Positions 10,949 to 23,821 of a stretch of DNA of 64,000 nucleotides are shown here, in pieces. The translations under genes and the position numbers were made by a program. The number at the start of each line of letters is the position of its first letter. Positions within the stretch are counted from its first letter, which is position 1. A model generated the notes under the pieces. It saw only the letters and a program-made list of their open reading frames with translations, was not told the DNA's origin and did not search any database. This DNA comes from Dryas octopetala (lineage: Eukaryota > Streptophyta > Magnoliopsida > Rosales > Rosaceae), in NCBI GenBank assembly GCA_963921425.1, contig OY992840.1, positions 19,880,621 through 19,944,620 on the forward strand, in the 5' to 3' direction.

Positions 10949-13069
10949 CAAAGACAAGATCACAAGGCACAGAGCAGAAAAAGGTGAAAGCAAATATCTC
11001 ATTTTCTCACATTCTCACTCCTCAGTCTTCATAAGCACAAAAAGCAAAGTGGATTTTCGAACAAAAACTCCAAAACATTGAGAGAGAAGCAGCAACTCCA
11101 AACTTCTTTGATCAACTTTTCTTATGGTTCGCTCTTAGTCTTTCACTCTCTCCCTAAAATCTTTTTGTTTTTGTTTTTGTTTTGCCTCTCTGGAAAATAG
11201 AAATAAGAACGTTGTCTGAAGCTATAGCTGCTAGCATATGTAGCCTACTACTGAGCTTACTTGATTGTCTCTAATTGGGAAACCTCAAATATGTATTTAT
11301 TTGTTTTTATATGTCAGCTATTTGTGGTTTTGGGGTTTTATTTGTTAGTGTTCTTTTGGTGGTTAACATTTCTGTGGTGCATGAATGATATATTTCGGGG
11401 TGGTAAATCTAAGTTCGGGAAATACTGAGTAATTTTAGACATTCTGTATATCTTAAAACCTCACGACTAAATTTGGAGGACTTTTTTGCAATCTTTTTGT
11501 TTCTTTAGATAGTTTTGGGTGATTTTGATTTATGGGTTCTAGTCAAATTTAGTACTAGATTCCTAAGCAGCGGTTGAAGTTGGTCGATCCATTTTTAAAT
11601 TATTTTACAGGGAATTTTTCAGGGTGCTTAAGGAATGAAAACTAACTATGCAGGGTCTTTTCCCCGTTTCTTTTTTTTTTTTTTTTTGAAATTTGTTTGT
11701 TAGACAAATTTAGCTGGGTTTTGTTTGTTGGTCATGTGGGTTTCTGTCTAAATTTAATAAAGTGGGTTTCTTTTACTGATAGATAGCATTTCGTCTGAGC
11801 ATTTCTGGTGGAATTCAATCTTTTACTGTTTTGGAGTTTTAGCAAGCCATTTTGGGTTCTAGTTTCTCTGGTTTCTCCCTTTCGTGTACCTGCATTTGTG
11901 CATTCAATTTCAATCCTTTTGTTAAACGGACACTTGTAGAAGTGGTAAAGATGACCTATGTTTGGTTGCAAGTTTGTGTGTTTTAGAGCAATAGCTTTAA
12001 CTTGTTTGTTGGACCTTCATCTTGAACAGCTTGAGGTACTTTGCTTCATTTATGTTCTTGCAATTTATTCCTTTAGTCTCTGACTAGGCATATCTTTAGA
12101 ATTATAATATTTGGAATGACATTCCTTTATTTTCGGAGAGCCTGCTTTGACATAGTACTTGGGTTATAAAGTTCAGATAAGATTTGTCCTTTATTGGATT
12201 AATTTGTCAGTGTTCCTTATATTGATTCGATTGGGTTGACACCCTGTTGTTGATTTAAGGTATTACTGTTGGTTTTTATCATTAATGTATTACTTGTTCT
12301 ATTGTTGTCCTAGTTTGATGACATTGAGTCATTGTTTTCCGTGGTGTTAGAAATTTTGTTTTCGTGTTGTTCAGAGTATTGTTTGTCGTGTTGTCGAAGT
12401 ATTGTTTGTCATGGTGTTAGAAATATTGTTTGTTGTGTTGTTCAAAGCATTGCTTTTCTTGCATAAATTATCAATTTAACCCTATTGGTTATCGTGTTTT
12501 GATAAGAAAGTAATTTATCGAATAAAGTTCAAGGATATGTGAATATGGTTGATATGTTTTTGTCATTTCCAAATACAAAAAACTTTTGGATTCTTCGGTT
12601 ATAACTTATTCCCTTGATAAACCTACCACTTTTGACAATTGACACATCTAATGAGTTTAATTCCTTCTTATACAATTCCATAAAATCTTCTCATAAATAT
12701 GTGAGATGTGTTTGAAACTTTGTTTTTAGAAGGTCAAGATTACATATAACAATGCTCTTTTGCATGCTGAAAACAATACTCAGCTATGAATTGCTTTCAA
12801 AAAAAGAAAAAATGTATGAACTGCTGCCACCTGCAATGTTGCAAGGAATTTTCTTCTTTATTTTTTCATTTTAGGAAAAGAAACAAAATTTTATTGCTTT
12901 TCATAGAACCATTACAATACAGTGGACAAGAAGTCCACTTAAAACGTCAACAAACACAAACAAGATTACAGAAACATAATTCTATCATGTAAACCTAAGC
13001 TCATAGCATAAACAGAATGAAAACCATAGTGTAGACATATTTTTTTTTTTTTGGAAAAGAAATATTGTA

Positions 13070-13440
13070 GACAAAATTAATAAACAGCTGCCTTCTTATC
13101 CAGAAGAATATTAGAAACAGAAAAGTCCCGAAACTCTGAAGAAATTGAAGCCCACAAGGAGGAGCAAAATCTAACTTTGTCCCAAAGCTCTTCCACCCCA
13201 ACAACCACTGTATTCTTCAAAGATCCTTTTGTTTCTTTCCACTCGTATAACCCAAAAATTTAGTATGCTTGCCACTCCCTAACACTTTATGCTTCTCACA
13301 TAGAAGAGAAGAGCATCCTTTTGGAATTACCCAACTTACATTAATTTCTCTGAAAAGCTTCCACCACAGACTTAAAGCAGCTGGGCAATGAACAAATAAA
13401 TGATCAATGCCTTTCCCCCTTCTTGCACATTATGTACTAG
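13070..13440 (-). mobile_element. LINE (non-LTR retrotransposon) fragment, zf-RVT region
   Basis: Read on the minus strand, the DNA gives IDHLFVHCPAALSLWWKLFR and VSWVIPKGC, then after frameshifts VEELWDKVRFCSSLWASISS and EFRDFS. DHLF-HCP-W is the zinc-binding reverse transcriptase tail (zf-RVT) common at the end of plant LINE ORF2. Frameshifts and stops show it is dead. It sits antisense in the large first intron of the DUF789 gene. Confidence 0.75.
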
Positions 13441-13771
13441 TGAGGAGAAATGTAAACTTTTGGTCTTCTCCCTTGAATCAAGCAACTGGGATGAATGAAT
13501 GATGTTTTGAAGTTTGTTGCTATGTTTCATGTATCTTCCAAATATTAACAGTTAGATTTTCAAAGTACCTTTCATTTTATGTGATGCTTGAGAAAGCAGT
13601 GGTTTTGCTAAAAAAATTGTCACCCTTCTCAATGCACTGTAATTGTAGAATCCATCCTCTTTGTGTGTTTATATCTTGAATACAATTTCTTGGATTCAAC
13701 ACCTAATTTTGTATTAAAGCATCGTTAACTGTTGTTATATTTTTTCATGATGTGGACAGGCACAGAAAAAT

Positions 13772-16700
13772 ATGCATTGTGCCCTTAGAAGAACCAATGG
13801 TGATACCCAGAACAATTCAGACAGAGGAAGAGATTCCTTATCAAGGAAATTTCAAGAACAAAATAGTTTCCGAACATCTTCAGAGGTAATATAAATTTAA
13901 TTTATTAATAACTTCGCATATACTTCATTTATCTTCTATGACTTTAAAATATAATTATCTGACTTGTTTTCTGTGGTATGTACCTTTTCTTTTTCAGGAT
14001 TGTGAAGTGCCTTCCATCACATGGAGGAACTCTGATCCTAGGTAAAAGTTGTTTTATTTGTCATTGCCTAATATCTTGTTTTTCCACAGCTGCACGGTGA
14101 AACTAATCCAATAAAATTAGTTCACATGTTTGCTGTCTTATGAATTAATTGTTGAGCTATGCATGACTTACCTCTTATTCTTTGATGGTTTTGCATATTT
14201 CTCAATCGTTAGATATCTCCTGCTTGTTGGCTATGCATAATACATATATACATTTTTATTTTGGTGAGAATACATATATGCATTTACTACATATATTGAT
14301 AATGCATATATACATGTATCAATGTATGTATGTATGTATTTATGCCAATACACAGATTAAGTGCATGCTTGCATGTATGTGTATGTACAGTCCGGCTCAT
14401 ATGAGGGACAACACATTTAATGGTTGGATTTAACACAATTATAATATAAATAATTCATTGAAGTAAATCCAACCCTGAAATGTGTTGTTCCTCACTTGTC
14501 CCTCAAATTAAGTCTCTCATATGAGCTAGATTTTGCATATGTATATACGGTCCCTATCATTTTTCTGTCATTACGGAGATTGCATTAGAACTTGTAGATA
14601 GGACTTGCATTAATTTGCGCAATGAGAATTTTGCATGCATGATTTGAGTACTTGAACATTGGAGTAGAGTAGTGGTCACTGTTTTGGTATGGCAAGTATG
14701 AAGTCCATCAGTAAAGCCTTTCAAAGGGCGCTTCTTTCTCAGACAATTATATCATTTTGCATCCAGCTTGGCAAACATGATATTAATCATCTGATTTATT
14801 ATTTGCTCATTGGCAAGTGGAGTTGATGGGTCAGGGAGAATTTGGGTTGTCACTGAAAGTTGGTAGTGGATGGACTAATGATCATATGAACAAGTTGGCT
14901 TTTAGTTGATATCATATAAATGTAACTTTGAACTATCATAAGCTCCCAGCTTTTCCCTTGTGCCAATCACTTTAGGTAAATTTATGAACATTTGAGAAGA
15001 AAGAGTGAAGCGGGCCTTGTGGTCCAAGTTGAGTCAGCAGTTGTAGTATCAGTGAACTGGGAGCAGGCTAGTGTACACGACAACAAGGAGTATCCTAGAA
15101 ATAATTGTTTATAACAGCTCCTGATTGCTGTAGCCTGCAAGCATTTGGTATTCTGTATGGCTGAAAGCCTGAAAGTATTAAATCAGTTTTTGGTGGACAT
15201 TGCTAAGATCATTAATGCTTTTTACCTTTTAATTTGATGTTCCTTCTGTTATGGCTGGGGATGACATTTAATTTATTTCTCAGGTGTGCTATCCTTACAT
15301 TCTTTTCCCTTGAACCTGACGGAAATTGGAGAATGGTGACACTACCGTTGCAATGTCCTGACAATACGAATTCCTTGGGGTCTGGTTCTCAGGTGAATAT
15401 GGATAGTCTGCATCAGGTTTACCCACTACCAATTAATCCATTCAAGGTAAATCGGCAAAAGGGGCAGAAAGAGCCTCCGCTTGCTGGTACATATTCTGGA
15501 AAGTCATTTACAAATAGAAGCTTTATTGGTTCAACTGTGCGACAGAAATCTCAAAATAAGACCTTGGCATATAAAGCTACTAAATGCAATGAACTTTCCA
15601 GGAAATCCTGTCAGGAGCCATTAACCTGCAGTGATTCCTCAAGCATGATCCAAAATCATTCTAGTGCTAATAACTTGTCAGTTACAGTTATTGGTAATAT
15701 GAAAATAGACAGCGTTGTAAAGAGAAATTCAAGAAAGAAGAGTAGAAAGAAGGGAAAACAGAGCAAGAAGTTTTCATGCGATGCTGGCTCTGTTGAACCA
15801 GATGTGTTGTCTGAGGAATATGCCAATGGAAGTTCAGCTTCTGAAACTTGTGTTAACAATGATGGAGATGGACGAGTGTCATCTTCAACTGCACCAGAAG
15901 TTTCATTGCCAAATAGTGGGGTCAAGCATTTTGAAACACCAAAAACATGCATCTCTTACCATAATGAGCTGGATATACCTTCTGTGGGTAATCTTGAAAA
16001 TCCGGTTCTTCTCAGAGACTCTGTATTTCACATATTTCATGGGGTGGGGGGTATTCAGCATACAAAAGTGAGCAGTTGCAAAAATTTCTATACCAAAGGT
16101 TGCTCTGATAAGCTTGACTCCTTTGTTTTGGATTCAATTTCAGTTGGTTCAAACAGTGATGACAGTACAAATGCTGATCATGATGAAATACATGCTGAGA
16201 AGGAAATTTGCAGAATAGATAAATCTGAATCACCAGGTTTCAGTTCCAGAAACGGATATTTTTCTAGTCAAAGCTCGTTAAATGTTGCAGTAGACACCTA
16301 TGATCACACTAAGGGAACAAGACATGGTATTCAGGTTTGTAGCACTAGTGGCATGCAATTGGTTGTGCCTGGAAAGAGAAGTAAACAAAACAGCACAGCA
16401 CCAAGAAGTGCAAATGTCTCCGAATTCGGAAGTATTGGAAATCTACAAATTCGTGCAGGAAAGGAAAACAGTCATTCTGTCTGGAAAAAGGTCCAGAGAA
16501 ATGCTGCCGATGACTGCAAAGGTGAGTTGAAGAAAGAAAGTTCTGTTTACCCCCAGTTTGATCTCACTATGAGAGAGGCTCCTTTGCTTAAAAATACCTG
16601 TAATTCTGTTGATGTAAATAGACTCTCAAAGAGGGAGGATAAAAAACAGCAAAAAGATAAGGTCTCTAAGAAGTTGAAAAGAAAAAGTGGTCCAGCTTTG

Positions 16701-19700
16701 AAACAGGAATACAACTGTTGTTCCAGGAAGGGATCTCATGCCAACATGGCCGACTCAGATGGTTGTGTGAAGTTTAGCATGCAACAGAATGTTATATCGG
16801 ACATCTCGTCTCAGGTGAAGGACAAGAAAGGATTAAGTGGTTCGAGAAATTGTTCTCAGCCTAGTTTTCAAAGGGCTGAATCTCAGATCAGCAAAGTAGA
16901 ACGCACTACCTCTGAATCAGTTCGCTGCATGCAACTTTGTACAAATGAAATGGATAATCTTGAAAATCTCTGTGATACTGTCTCGGGCATGAAGACTTCA
17001 AGTGTAGGAAATCAGGATAGCTCAATGCACAAAATATGTGATTCCTTGAATGAATCAAATCTGCATCAGGAGCAGTCTCCAATCTACCTTCCTCATCTAA
17101 TTTTTAATGCAGCAAGGAAAGTACAGAAAGAAAACTCTCTTGCGGAAAGCAGCAGGCAAAACCCCAGTGCCGGATCTCTTATGCACAAGTGGATGCCAAT
17201 TGGGTTGAAGGATCCTGGGTTGGCAAGCTCTTCTAGGTCGGACAGTTCATCTTGTGAACATTCTGATGAGCCAGCGGCTAAGAAATGGACTTTTAATGAT
17301 AGTGTTAAAGGGAATGTGGTTTCCAACACTCAAAATCTTATTTCTAAAGCGTCAGTAGTATGCACGGGTCCGAGTTCTGGAGACGTAACTTGTTCTGCTG
17401 AAAAAGTTGGGGACAAGCCTCCGAAATTGGGGTGTCAGGATGCAAGTAAAATTAAAGAGATCAATAACAAGCTTGATGCAGCTAACCGCATGAATTTTGA
17501 AACCAAAGATCTAAATGCATTTGAAGCTGATTCAAACAGAATAGTACAGGCAGTGAATAATGCTTGTAGAGCGCAACTGGCATCTGAAGCTGTTCAAATG
17601 GCCACTGGTGCTCCAATTGCTGAATTTGAAAGACTTCTTTATTATTCATCCCCAGTTATCCATCAATCACCCAATTTTATAAGTTGTCATACTTGCTCAC
17701 GGAACAAGGTTGGTGGTGTGTCATTATGCAAACATGAGACACCCAACATCACTTTAGGTTGCCTGTGGCAGTGGTATGAGAAAAATGGGAGCTATGGGTT
17801 GGAAATAAGAGCAGAGGACTTTGGAAATTCAAAGAGATCAGGTGCTGATCGTTTTGCATTTCGTGCTTATTGTGTCCCTTACTTGTCAGGAATTCAGCTT
17901 TTCAGGAACTGTAGGGGTGATTCTGTAGGTACTAGCAATACGGTTTGTAGTTCTGAGGTGCTAAGCGCATGTGGTAATAGTGAGACATCCAAAAAGTCCT
18001 ATGGTGTTGGTCATCTTCCGATATTTTCAGTACTTTTTCCTCAGCCTCGGAAGGAAGATGCAACCACTGAGCCACTTGTAAATCAATTCTGTTTTTTGGA
18101 ACAATCTTCAGCTTCTACCAAAGATGCATCTTTTCGATTAGCTGACACAACAGCGTCCAGTGATTTAGAGCTACTTTTTGAGTATTTTGAGTCTGAACAA
18201 CCTCAGCATAGACGTCCTTTGTATGACAAGTAAGTATCCTTTATATATTTTACTAAAAGTTTTGGTTATTAAATTTTAAAACAATCTTATTTGATTATCA
18301 TTTAGTCACATGACTCACATCACATTAGTACCTTAAGTAGCCTTTGCAAAGACATAAACATGAGGTTATGAGCTTTGGATTTTCTAATGAATTCTTGAAA
18401 AAGTAGTATTGCACCACAAATCAAAAACTAGTGCAGCATGATAGTGCATACATTGTATCAATATTGGTTGCTAAATAGTGGAAAACTGATTTATATAAAA
18501 GAACTTCCAGCGAGCAAACAACCCTAAGTTTTGAATGTGTTTTTGCAAAGTATATTCTTGTAGTTTATATGTAATAGTGGTTTGACATTTTTAGTTATGA
18601 CAATGGTTCTTGTGCATGTTAATGTCATAACTAATAAGAAAAATAGAATATGCCAACACATGGACTTTATTAATTGTCCCACAATATGTTTAAAAGTTAT
18701 TCTACCTGGAAATGTTGTTAAAGACTGTGGGCACAAAGGAAATATTTATTTTTGGTTGCACAACAAAGAAAAAAGAAAAGCCAATTGTTTAATCACTTAG
18801 TGTGTGTGTGTGTGCGTGTGCGCGTGTGCGTGTGCGTGCACACGGTTCTCCTGTATTCTCAGATGATCTTATTCTGTTTCCCTCTGTCTCAGGATAAAGG
18901 AGCTGGTTAGAGGTGATGGACTGTCGGATTCCAAAGTTTATGGAGATCCAACTAAACTAGACTCTATAAATCTAAATGATCTGCATCCCAGATCCTGGTT
19001 AGTAATAAAACATGCTTCAGGATATTTAAAATGTAAATGTGTTTGTAACAGATCCTTGTTAGTTTCAAGAATGAAGCAAAAATATTAATACAGAGCATTC
19101 ATTAAGAGTAAAAAAATTGACACTGGGTGAATTCTAAATAGTAACTTTCAAGTGCCATCTGATTTTCAGGTATTCAGTGGCATGGTATCCTATTTACAGG
19201 ATACCTGATGGTAACTTCCGTGCAGCATTTTTAACTTACCATTCACTTGGTCATTTGGTCCGTAGAAGTGCCAAATTTGAGTCTCCGAGTGTGGACACTT
19301 GTATAGTATCTCCAGTTGTGGGTCTTCAGAGTTACAATGCTCAGGTATTTGTGGCTATGCTACTTGCTATTCTTCAGAAATTTTCTTCATTAGACATTTT
19401 GGTGGGTATATTTGTAATATGTTGTGACTCGGTCTGTCCTTTCTCAATTGCCTATGTCACACCCTGAGCACTTTGAATGAGGAATTCTATCCTGCCATAA
19501 TGCACTTTGAACAATTCCGCCAACTGTGTGCCATAACTGATCTCAAGTCTGCATGTTTATTGGTGTATGTTAAAACCCAGTCATAGGTGGTATGTAAGAC
19601 TTAGGGGTAATCATAAATGCATTCCTTAACTAAAGGCAGTCACTGTATTGTGTTAACTGTAACAGGCACATGACCATCATCTCTCTCTCTCTCTCTCTCT

Positions 19701-20375
19701 CTCCCCCTCAGGTTTTTACTAGCATACTGTTGAGTTTGCAATACTTCAAATTAAATAAGACGATCTCTTGTTCACTGCATGTATAACTGGGATGTTTCTT
19801 GATTTCCAGTTGAAAATGGTGCTATGAAGTTACCAACAAGTTTATGCTCTAATCTCCAGATTGTTAATAGTTTGTTATGAGAAAAAGTATTATGTAAATG
19901 AAAAGTTACGTTACAAATTTCAACTCTGTGCAAGTAAGTGTGTGTGCATGCACACACGATGTTTGTGTGTGTTTTTCCATAAAGTGGTCCTCTATCTCAA
20001 CTTTATTTCTCTCTCTTGCTCACCCTCTTAAAGGTAAGTAATCATAATAATTTTGTTTTCCTGATAGTGCATAGATTGCTGAAATATCATGCTGCTCTTA
20101 TGTGTCTGTGGCATTTAACTCATACTTCTGTGAAGCTTAATATATACTATTTGCCACGTGAACAGGATGAGTGCTGGTTCCAACCAAGGTACTCAGCACT
20201 GAGGCAGACAACAATAAAACCAGGCTTAAACCCTTGTAGAGTACTGGAGGAGCGTTTGAGGTCACTTGAGGAGACAGCATCTCTTATGGCAAGAGCTGTT
20301 GTGAACAAAGGAAGTACGACATCTGTAAACAGGCATCCAGACTATGAGTTCTTCATATCTAGGCGACGCTGGTGA
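13772..20375 (+). CDS. DUF789 family protein, long form
   Basis: Six coding exons: 13772-13885, 13998-14041, 15284-18229, 18893-18997, 19170-19344 and 20166-20375. All phases agree, giving 1197 residues. Residues about 1-750 are Ser/Asn/Lys-rich and likely disordered, with basic KRNSRKKSRKKGKQSKK and KKQQKDKVSKKLKRKSG stretches that could be nuclear signals. The conserved DUF789 region is C-terminal: FERLLYYSSPVIHQSPN, LGCLWQWYEKNGSYGLEIRA, PIFSVLFPQPRKED, DLELLFEYFESEQPQHRRPL, the RSWYSVAWYPIYRIPDG motif across the exon 5/6 junction, and DECWFQPRYSALRQ, ending YEFFISRRRW. The molecular function of DUF789 is unknown. Exon 2 may begin further upstream: if the leader is spliced at an ATG just before 11124 (ATG|GTTCGC), translation would start MAQKNMHCALRRTNG, adding 5 residues. 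Exon 4 alone is 2.9 kb. Confidence 0.9.
14395..14526. mobile_element. Short fold-back MITE in DUF789 intron
   Basis: The two halves are inverted copies. The left has GCTCATATGAGGGACAAC, ACACATTT and GGTTGGATTTA; the right, reverse-complemented, has GCTCATATGAGAGACTTAAT, then GGGACAA, AACAACACATTT and GGTTGGATTTA. I see no clear target duplication. A related, more divergent copy lies at 32121-32241. Confidence 0.65.
18800..18840. repeat. (GT)n/(GC) microsatellite, DUF789 intron 4
   Basis: A GT run that becomes interspersed with CGTGTG units. It lies about 50 bp upstream of the exon 5 acceptor. Confidence 0.95.
19679..19703. repeat. (TC)n microsatellite, DUF789 intron 6
   Basis: A pure CT/TC run followed by CCCC, inside the last intron. 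Confidence 0.95.
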
Positions 20376-20959
20376 ATCCTCGAAATCTTGGTTTTAACAA
20401 CTCATCGACTGGTCTTCAGTTCCCCATTAAGATTTGCAACATTTCCTATGGAACTGGTTTCATATGTATATAGCTTTTCCTTCCAGCATGTGAGTGCCTT
20501 TAATGATAATGCAACCCTTGAGGGCTTTGGAAAGGTAATGTAGTGTAATCAGTTTAGTCTCCTGATAATGTGAATTTGGTTTTTTTTCAATACAGTGAAG
20601 CTTTGAATCATTTTTGTTGCACATATGATCATATAATACATTTTCTGTTATTTTTTGTTTCCCTCTTTCTCATGTGACATGTGATGGTATATTTAGTTTA
20701 AGCATCAGTTGCTAATGCCATCAAAGTAGCTTTCATAATCAAATGATCTATAAAAGGAGGGCGTCCACACAATATTGAGTAATGACTAGGTGTCTGATTT
20801 ACACTAAATATGGTCTATTTAGTGTGACCCACTTTCACTTAATATCCATGTTTCTCGTTTATATGTGTTTTGAGGATTAAGTTTTCGTTTTTTGGGCCCA
20901 GAAGCTCACACTCGAAAGTTTACAGGAAGAGCAGCCTGGTGTAATGGTAAATTGATAAA
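20376..20959. other. DUF789 3' flank up to the MULE insertion
   Basis: 3' UTR and AT-rich spacer, ending with ATTGATAAA, the left target duplication of the following element. No gene seen. Confidence 0.6.
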
Positions 20960-21119
20960 GGGGGGGGCTATGTGCACCACCCCATTCTGCTGAGTTGACC
21001 ACCCCCTTAATTTTTTGCCCATTTTTGCCCATTTTGCCCTCCTCTCCTCCTCCCCCACCCAGCCACCTCTCCCCCACCGATCCCCTCCCCTCCCCAGCCC
21101 GCCCCTACCCAGCCACCTC

Positions 21120-21440
21120 TCCCCCACCAATTCCAATTTCTATTCCTAACTCCCCAAATCCTTGTCTTGGTTAACTTCCCACTCTCTGGTCTGTTCGAAT
21201 ACTGCAAAATCCCCAAAAACCACAATCACCACAACCCACCATGAGCAGCAGAGCCAGAAACTTCCGTCGCCGCGCCGACGACGACGACGACAAAAACGAA
21301 GACCCAAACGACGCCGAAACCCCTTCAACGACAACCACCACTGTCAAATCCTCATCAAAACCCTCTTCTTCCTCCTCCGCCGCCCCACCAAGCCCAAGAA
21401 GCCACACAACCACGCCCCAAAACTCCTCAACTTCGTCGCC
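21120..21440 (+). pseudogene. 5'UTR plus N-terminal exon fragment resembling ILP1 (GCFC/PAXBP1-like), inside the MULE
   Basis: The ATG at 21241 opens MSSRARNFRRRADDDDDKNE, followed by Thr/Ser/Lys-rich sequence. This resembles the N-terminus of plant ILP1 (GCFC-domain transcriptional repressor/splicing factor), which starts with a short stretch ending NFRRR, then an acidic patch and a Lys/Pro/Ser linker. The expected continuation KPKKPHNHAPKLLNF is present, but in another frame (around 21385-21430), so a frameshift has occurred. After this the sequence becomes Pro-rich repeats (CCCACCCCTACC) with no GCFC domain. About 120 bp upstream of the ATG look like a gene leader. The ILP1 assignment is from memory of the family and should be treated as probable. 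Confidence 0.5.
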
Positions 21441-22621
21441 GCCGCACCCCTACCCAGCCAGCCCACCCCTACCCCAGCCAGCCCACCCCTACCCAGCCGC
21501 GACCCCACCCGGCCCCTCTCCTCTCTCTGCTTTTTTTATAGGCTTATTAGATTTTTCTGAGGTCATAATAGGAATTGTTGATACACACTATAAATTTCTA
21601 TTAGCCTAAAAGTTCTTGTTTGTTTGATAATACGGGACTTCACAGTGCTTTCTTTGTTTGTTTGCAGAATTTCATGGCTGATGCTTGAGCACCAATTCTT
21701 TTAATTTTAGAAATTAAGGGATATTGGACTTATTGATATATGTTTGTGTTAGAGAGGTTATAGAGGTGTTGGTTTAGATATAGGATTCTCCATGAAGGTA
21801 ATTGTTATGCTAAATTTTTCTTGCCTTTTCAAGCATCAGTGCTTCTTATCCTAAATATTTGTTCTCTTTCTCTTTCTTTGTTTCATTTAAAAGTATTAAA
21901 TTTACTTCTTTCTGTAGCTATTTATTAGTTTAATCAAATTAGTTTATTTTAATGGTTAAGCTTGTATGTAATGTGTAAAGAAGCAAAGTTATGGACTTGA
22001 CCGAGATCTGATTGAAATTACTTATGTTTCTTAAATTCTTTGTTTGCATGAGACTTACAAGTCTGCATTTTTTTTTAGTAATTTGTGAATTCTGTACAGT
22101 TGAGTTCCTCAGTGTTGAGGTCTTAAGCATTCATACAAACTATTAAACACTTAATGAGGAATTGATAGAGTGGAACTGGAATTGGTCATTGAAGCAGATA
22201 CATATACTACATGTGATTGAGATTTGTTATGGGGATGTATTTAATAGCTAGCTTTATTCATACCACTGACAGTGCTGGTATTTCATTTCTCCAATAGCTC
22301 TTATAATTGTTATTCGCACCACTGCAGCTATACTAATTTTTTTTTTTTTCAGTGCTATAAGTTAATTTGGTGCTTATTATTGATGAATTACCTGTGGTGC
22401 TATGGACTTATTTTCAGTCTAAAGATGGAGTGTAGTGCTATAACTTGCTGTGAAATTAAATGTCTAAATGGAAAAATGCTGAAATTTATTGTTTATCTAG
22501 CTTAGTATTACTTATGTTGTTTGTGAAATGGCAAAGACTCTCTTGGCTGGTATGAGATGCTTGAATCTATTGCTTGCCTGTGTGAATATGTAAATGTATC
22601 TTATGAGTAATTTGTGCTTAC

Positions 22622-22683
22622 AGTCCAACCTTCTGGTTGTGAAGAAAGAAAACAAGCGTTGCTGCCCAATATATTTCACTAAG
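22622..22683 (+). pseudogene. Exon-like block of unknown origin inside the MULE
   Basis: Bounded by CTTACAG and AAG|GTGGGT, this piece reads SNLLVVKKENKRCCPIYFTK without stops. It may be a further captured exon or chance. I cannot name its parent. Confidence 0.3.
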
Positions 22684-23002
22684 GTGGGTTTGATGCCTTG
22701 AACTCTTATATATTGGTGCATTCTCTAGAGCATCTAGAAGACTAGGGATTTCTCAACATATTATGGTATTATAACATGGCAGTAGTACTCTTTTGAACTT
22801 TGCCTCCAGTCCAGTGTCTGATATCATAGCCATGGCAGTACATGTGGTTCTTTTGTTGGGGGTCTTACTATTCTACTTTACTTAGGTACACATTGGTTAA
22901 TTTTTATGATTTTGTAACTTTGTTTTTTGCTCTGTTAGAGAGTAAAATGTGCTCTGTTAGATATTAATTTGGACCAAGTTAGGATATGCATCCATGCTGC
23001 AG

Positions 23003-23540
23003 GTTTCATCTGATATCAAGATTGAAGAGTTACCTCATCTTGGCCAGGCAACAAAAAATTCTATGCTTTTCTTTTTGTTTAAAATATTTTAAACCAATTT
23101 TTTTTCTTTCTATTTTTGTTTAATAATTGTATGATTTAAAAGTGAAAAGTGGGTTTTGTTCCTTTGTGGGTGTTATTTCAGCTTGTTGTGAGAAGTGGAA
23201 TCAGAAGGCTAATGCAAGACATAGGTGGGTCTCTAATATTATTGTGATATAATGCCCCAAAATATATATGGATTTTGGACCTGAAAACTAAGTTTTTGAA
23301 TGGTAAAATTTATGAGTTAATTTGGTGTGTGTCTTGTTTTGTGTTAATTGAGTAGACTGTGGAGGGCTGTGCAAAGAGAGGTGCAGTGTTCACTCGAGGC
23401 CAAACCTTTGCAACAGGGCTTGTGCAACATGCCGTGTGAGGTGCAAGTGTATGCCACCTGGGACTTCTGGAAACAGAGAGCTTTGTGGCAAGTGCTACAC
23501 TGAGATGGTCACCCATGGCAACAAAACCAAGTGCCCCTAG
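23003..23540 (+). pseudogene. GASA/snakin (gibberellin-regulated) gene fragment lacking its 5' end
   Basis: Three exons agree in phase: 23003-23047 (VSSDIKIEELPHLGQ), 23182-23224 (LVVRSGIRRLMQDI) and 23356-23540, which encodes the Cys-rich GASA domain starting DCGGLCKERCSVHSRPNLC and ending THGNKTKCP with TAG. GASA peptides are secreted, disulfide-bonded regulators or antimicrobial peptides with 12 conserved Cys. Here only 11 are present: the usual CC pair in the middle reads CR (ACATCRVRCKC). No signal-peptide exon is seen upstream, and the donor after 23047 is GC rather than GT. All of it lies inside the Mutator-type element, so I read it as a captured, probably non-functional copy. A functional gene with a distant first exon in or before the N gap is less likely but not excluded. 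Confidence 0.8.
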
Positions 23541-23821
23541 CCCCTAGGGCCCAACCAGTGGAGTCTCAAGTTTCCTGCTCAGACTGGGTTGTAGCTGTTT
23601 CTTTTTTCTCTGTCATTTTGATCAATTATAACATTGAATTATTGAACAGTGGGTATGCTGAAAAAGAAAAGTTAAAGGGGAAGACATAGATGCATTGTGT
23701 TTTGTGTCAGCTATATATGTATGTGTGTGTAATCATTTTCTCTTGTAGCTACTACTCAAAAGCTCTTTGATATAAATATATTAATTGTTTTGTCCTGAAA
23801 ATACCCATCATTTGTTTTTTT

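Noticed and set aside
20877..21413. Gly/Trp-rich minus-strand frames (GGGWGRGG-type)
   Set aside because: They are the reverse strand of the C-rich MULE end and the ILP1-like fragment.
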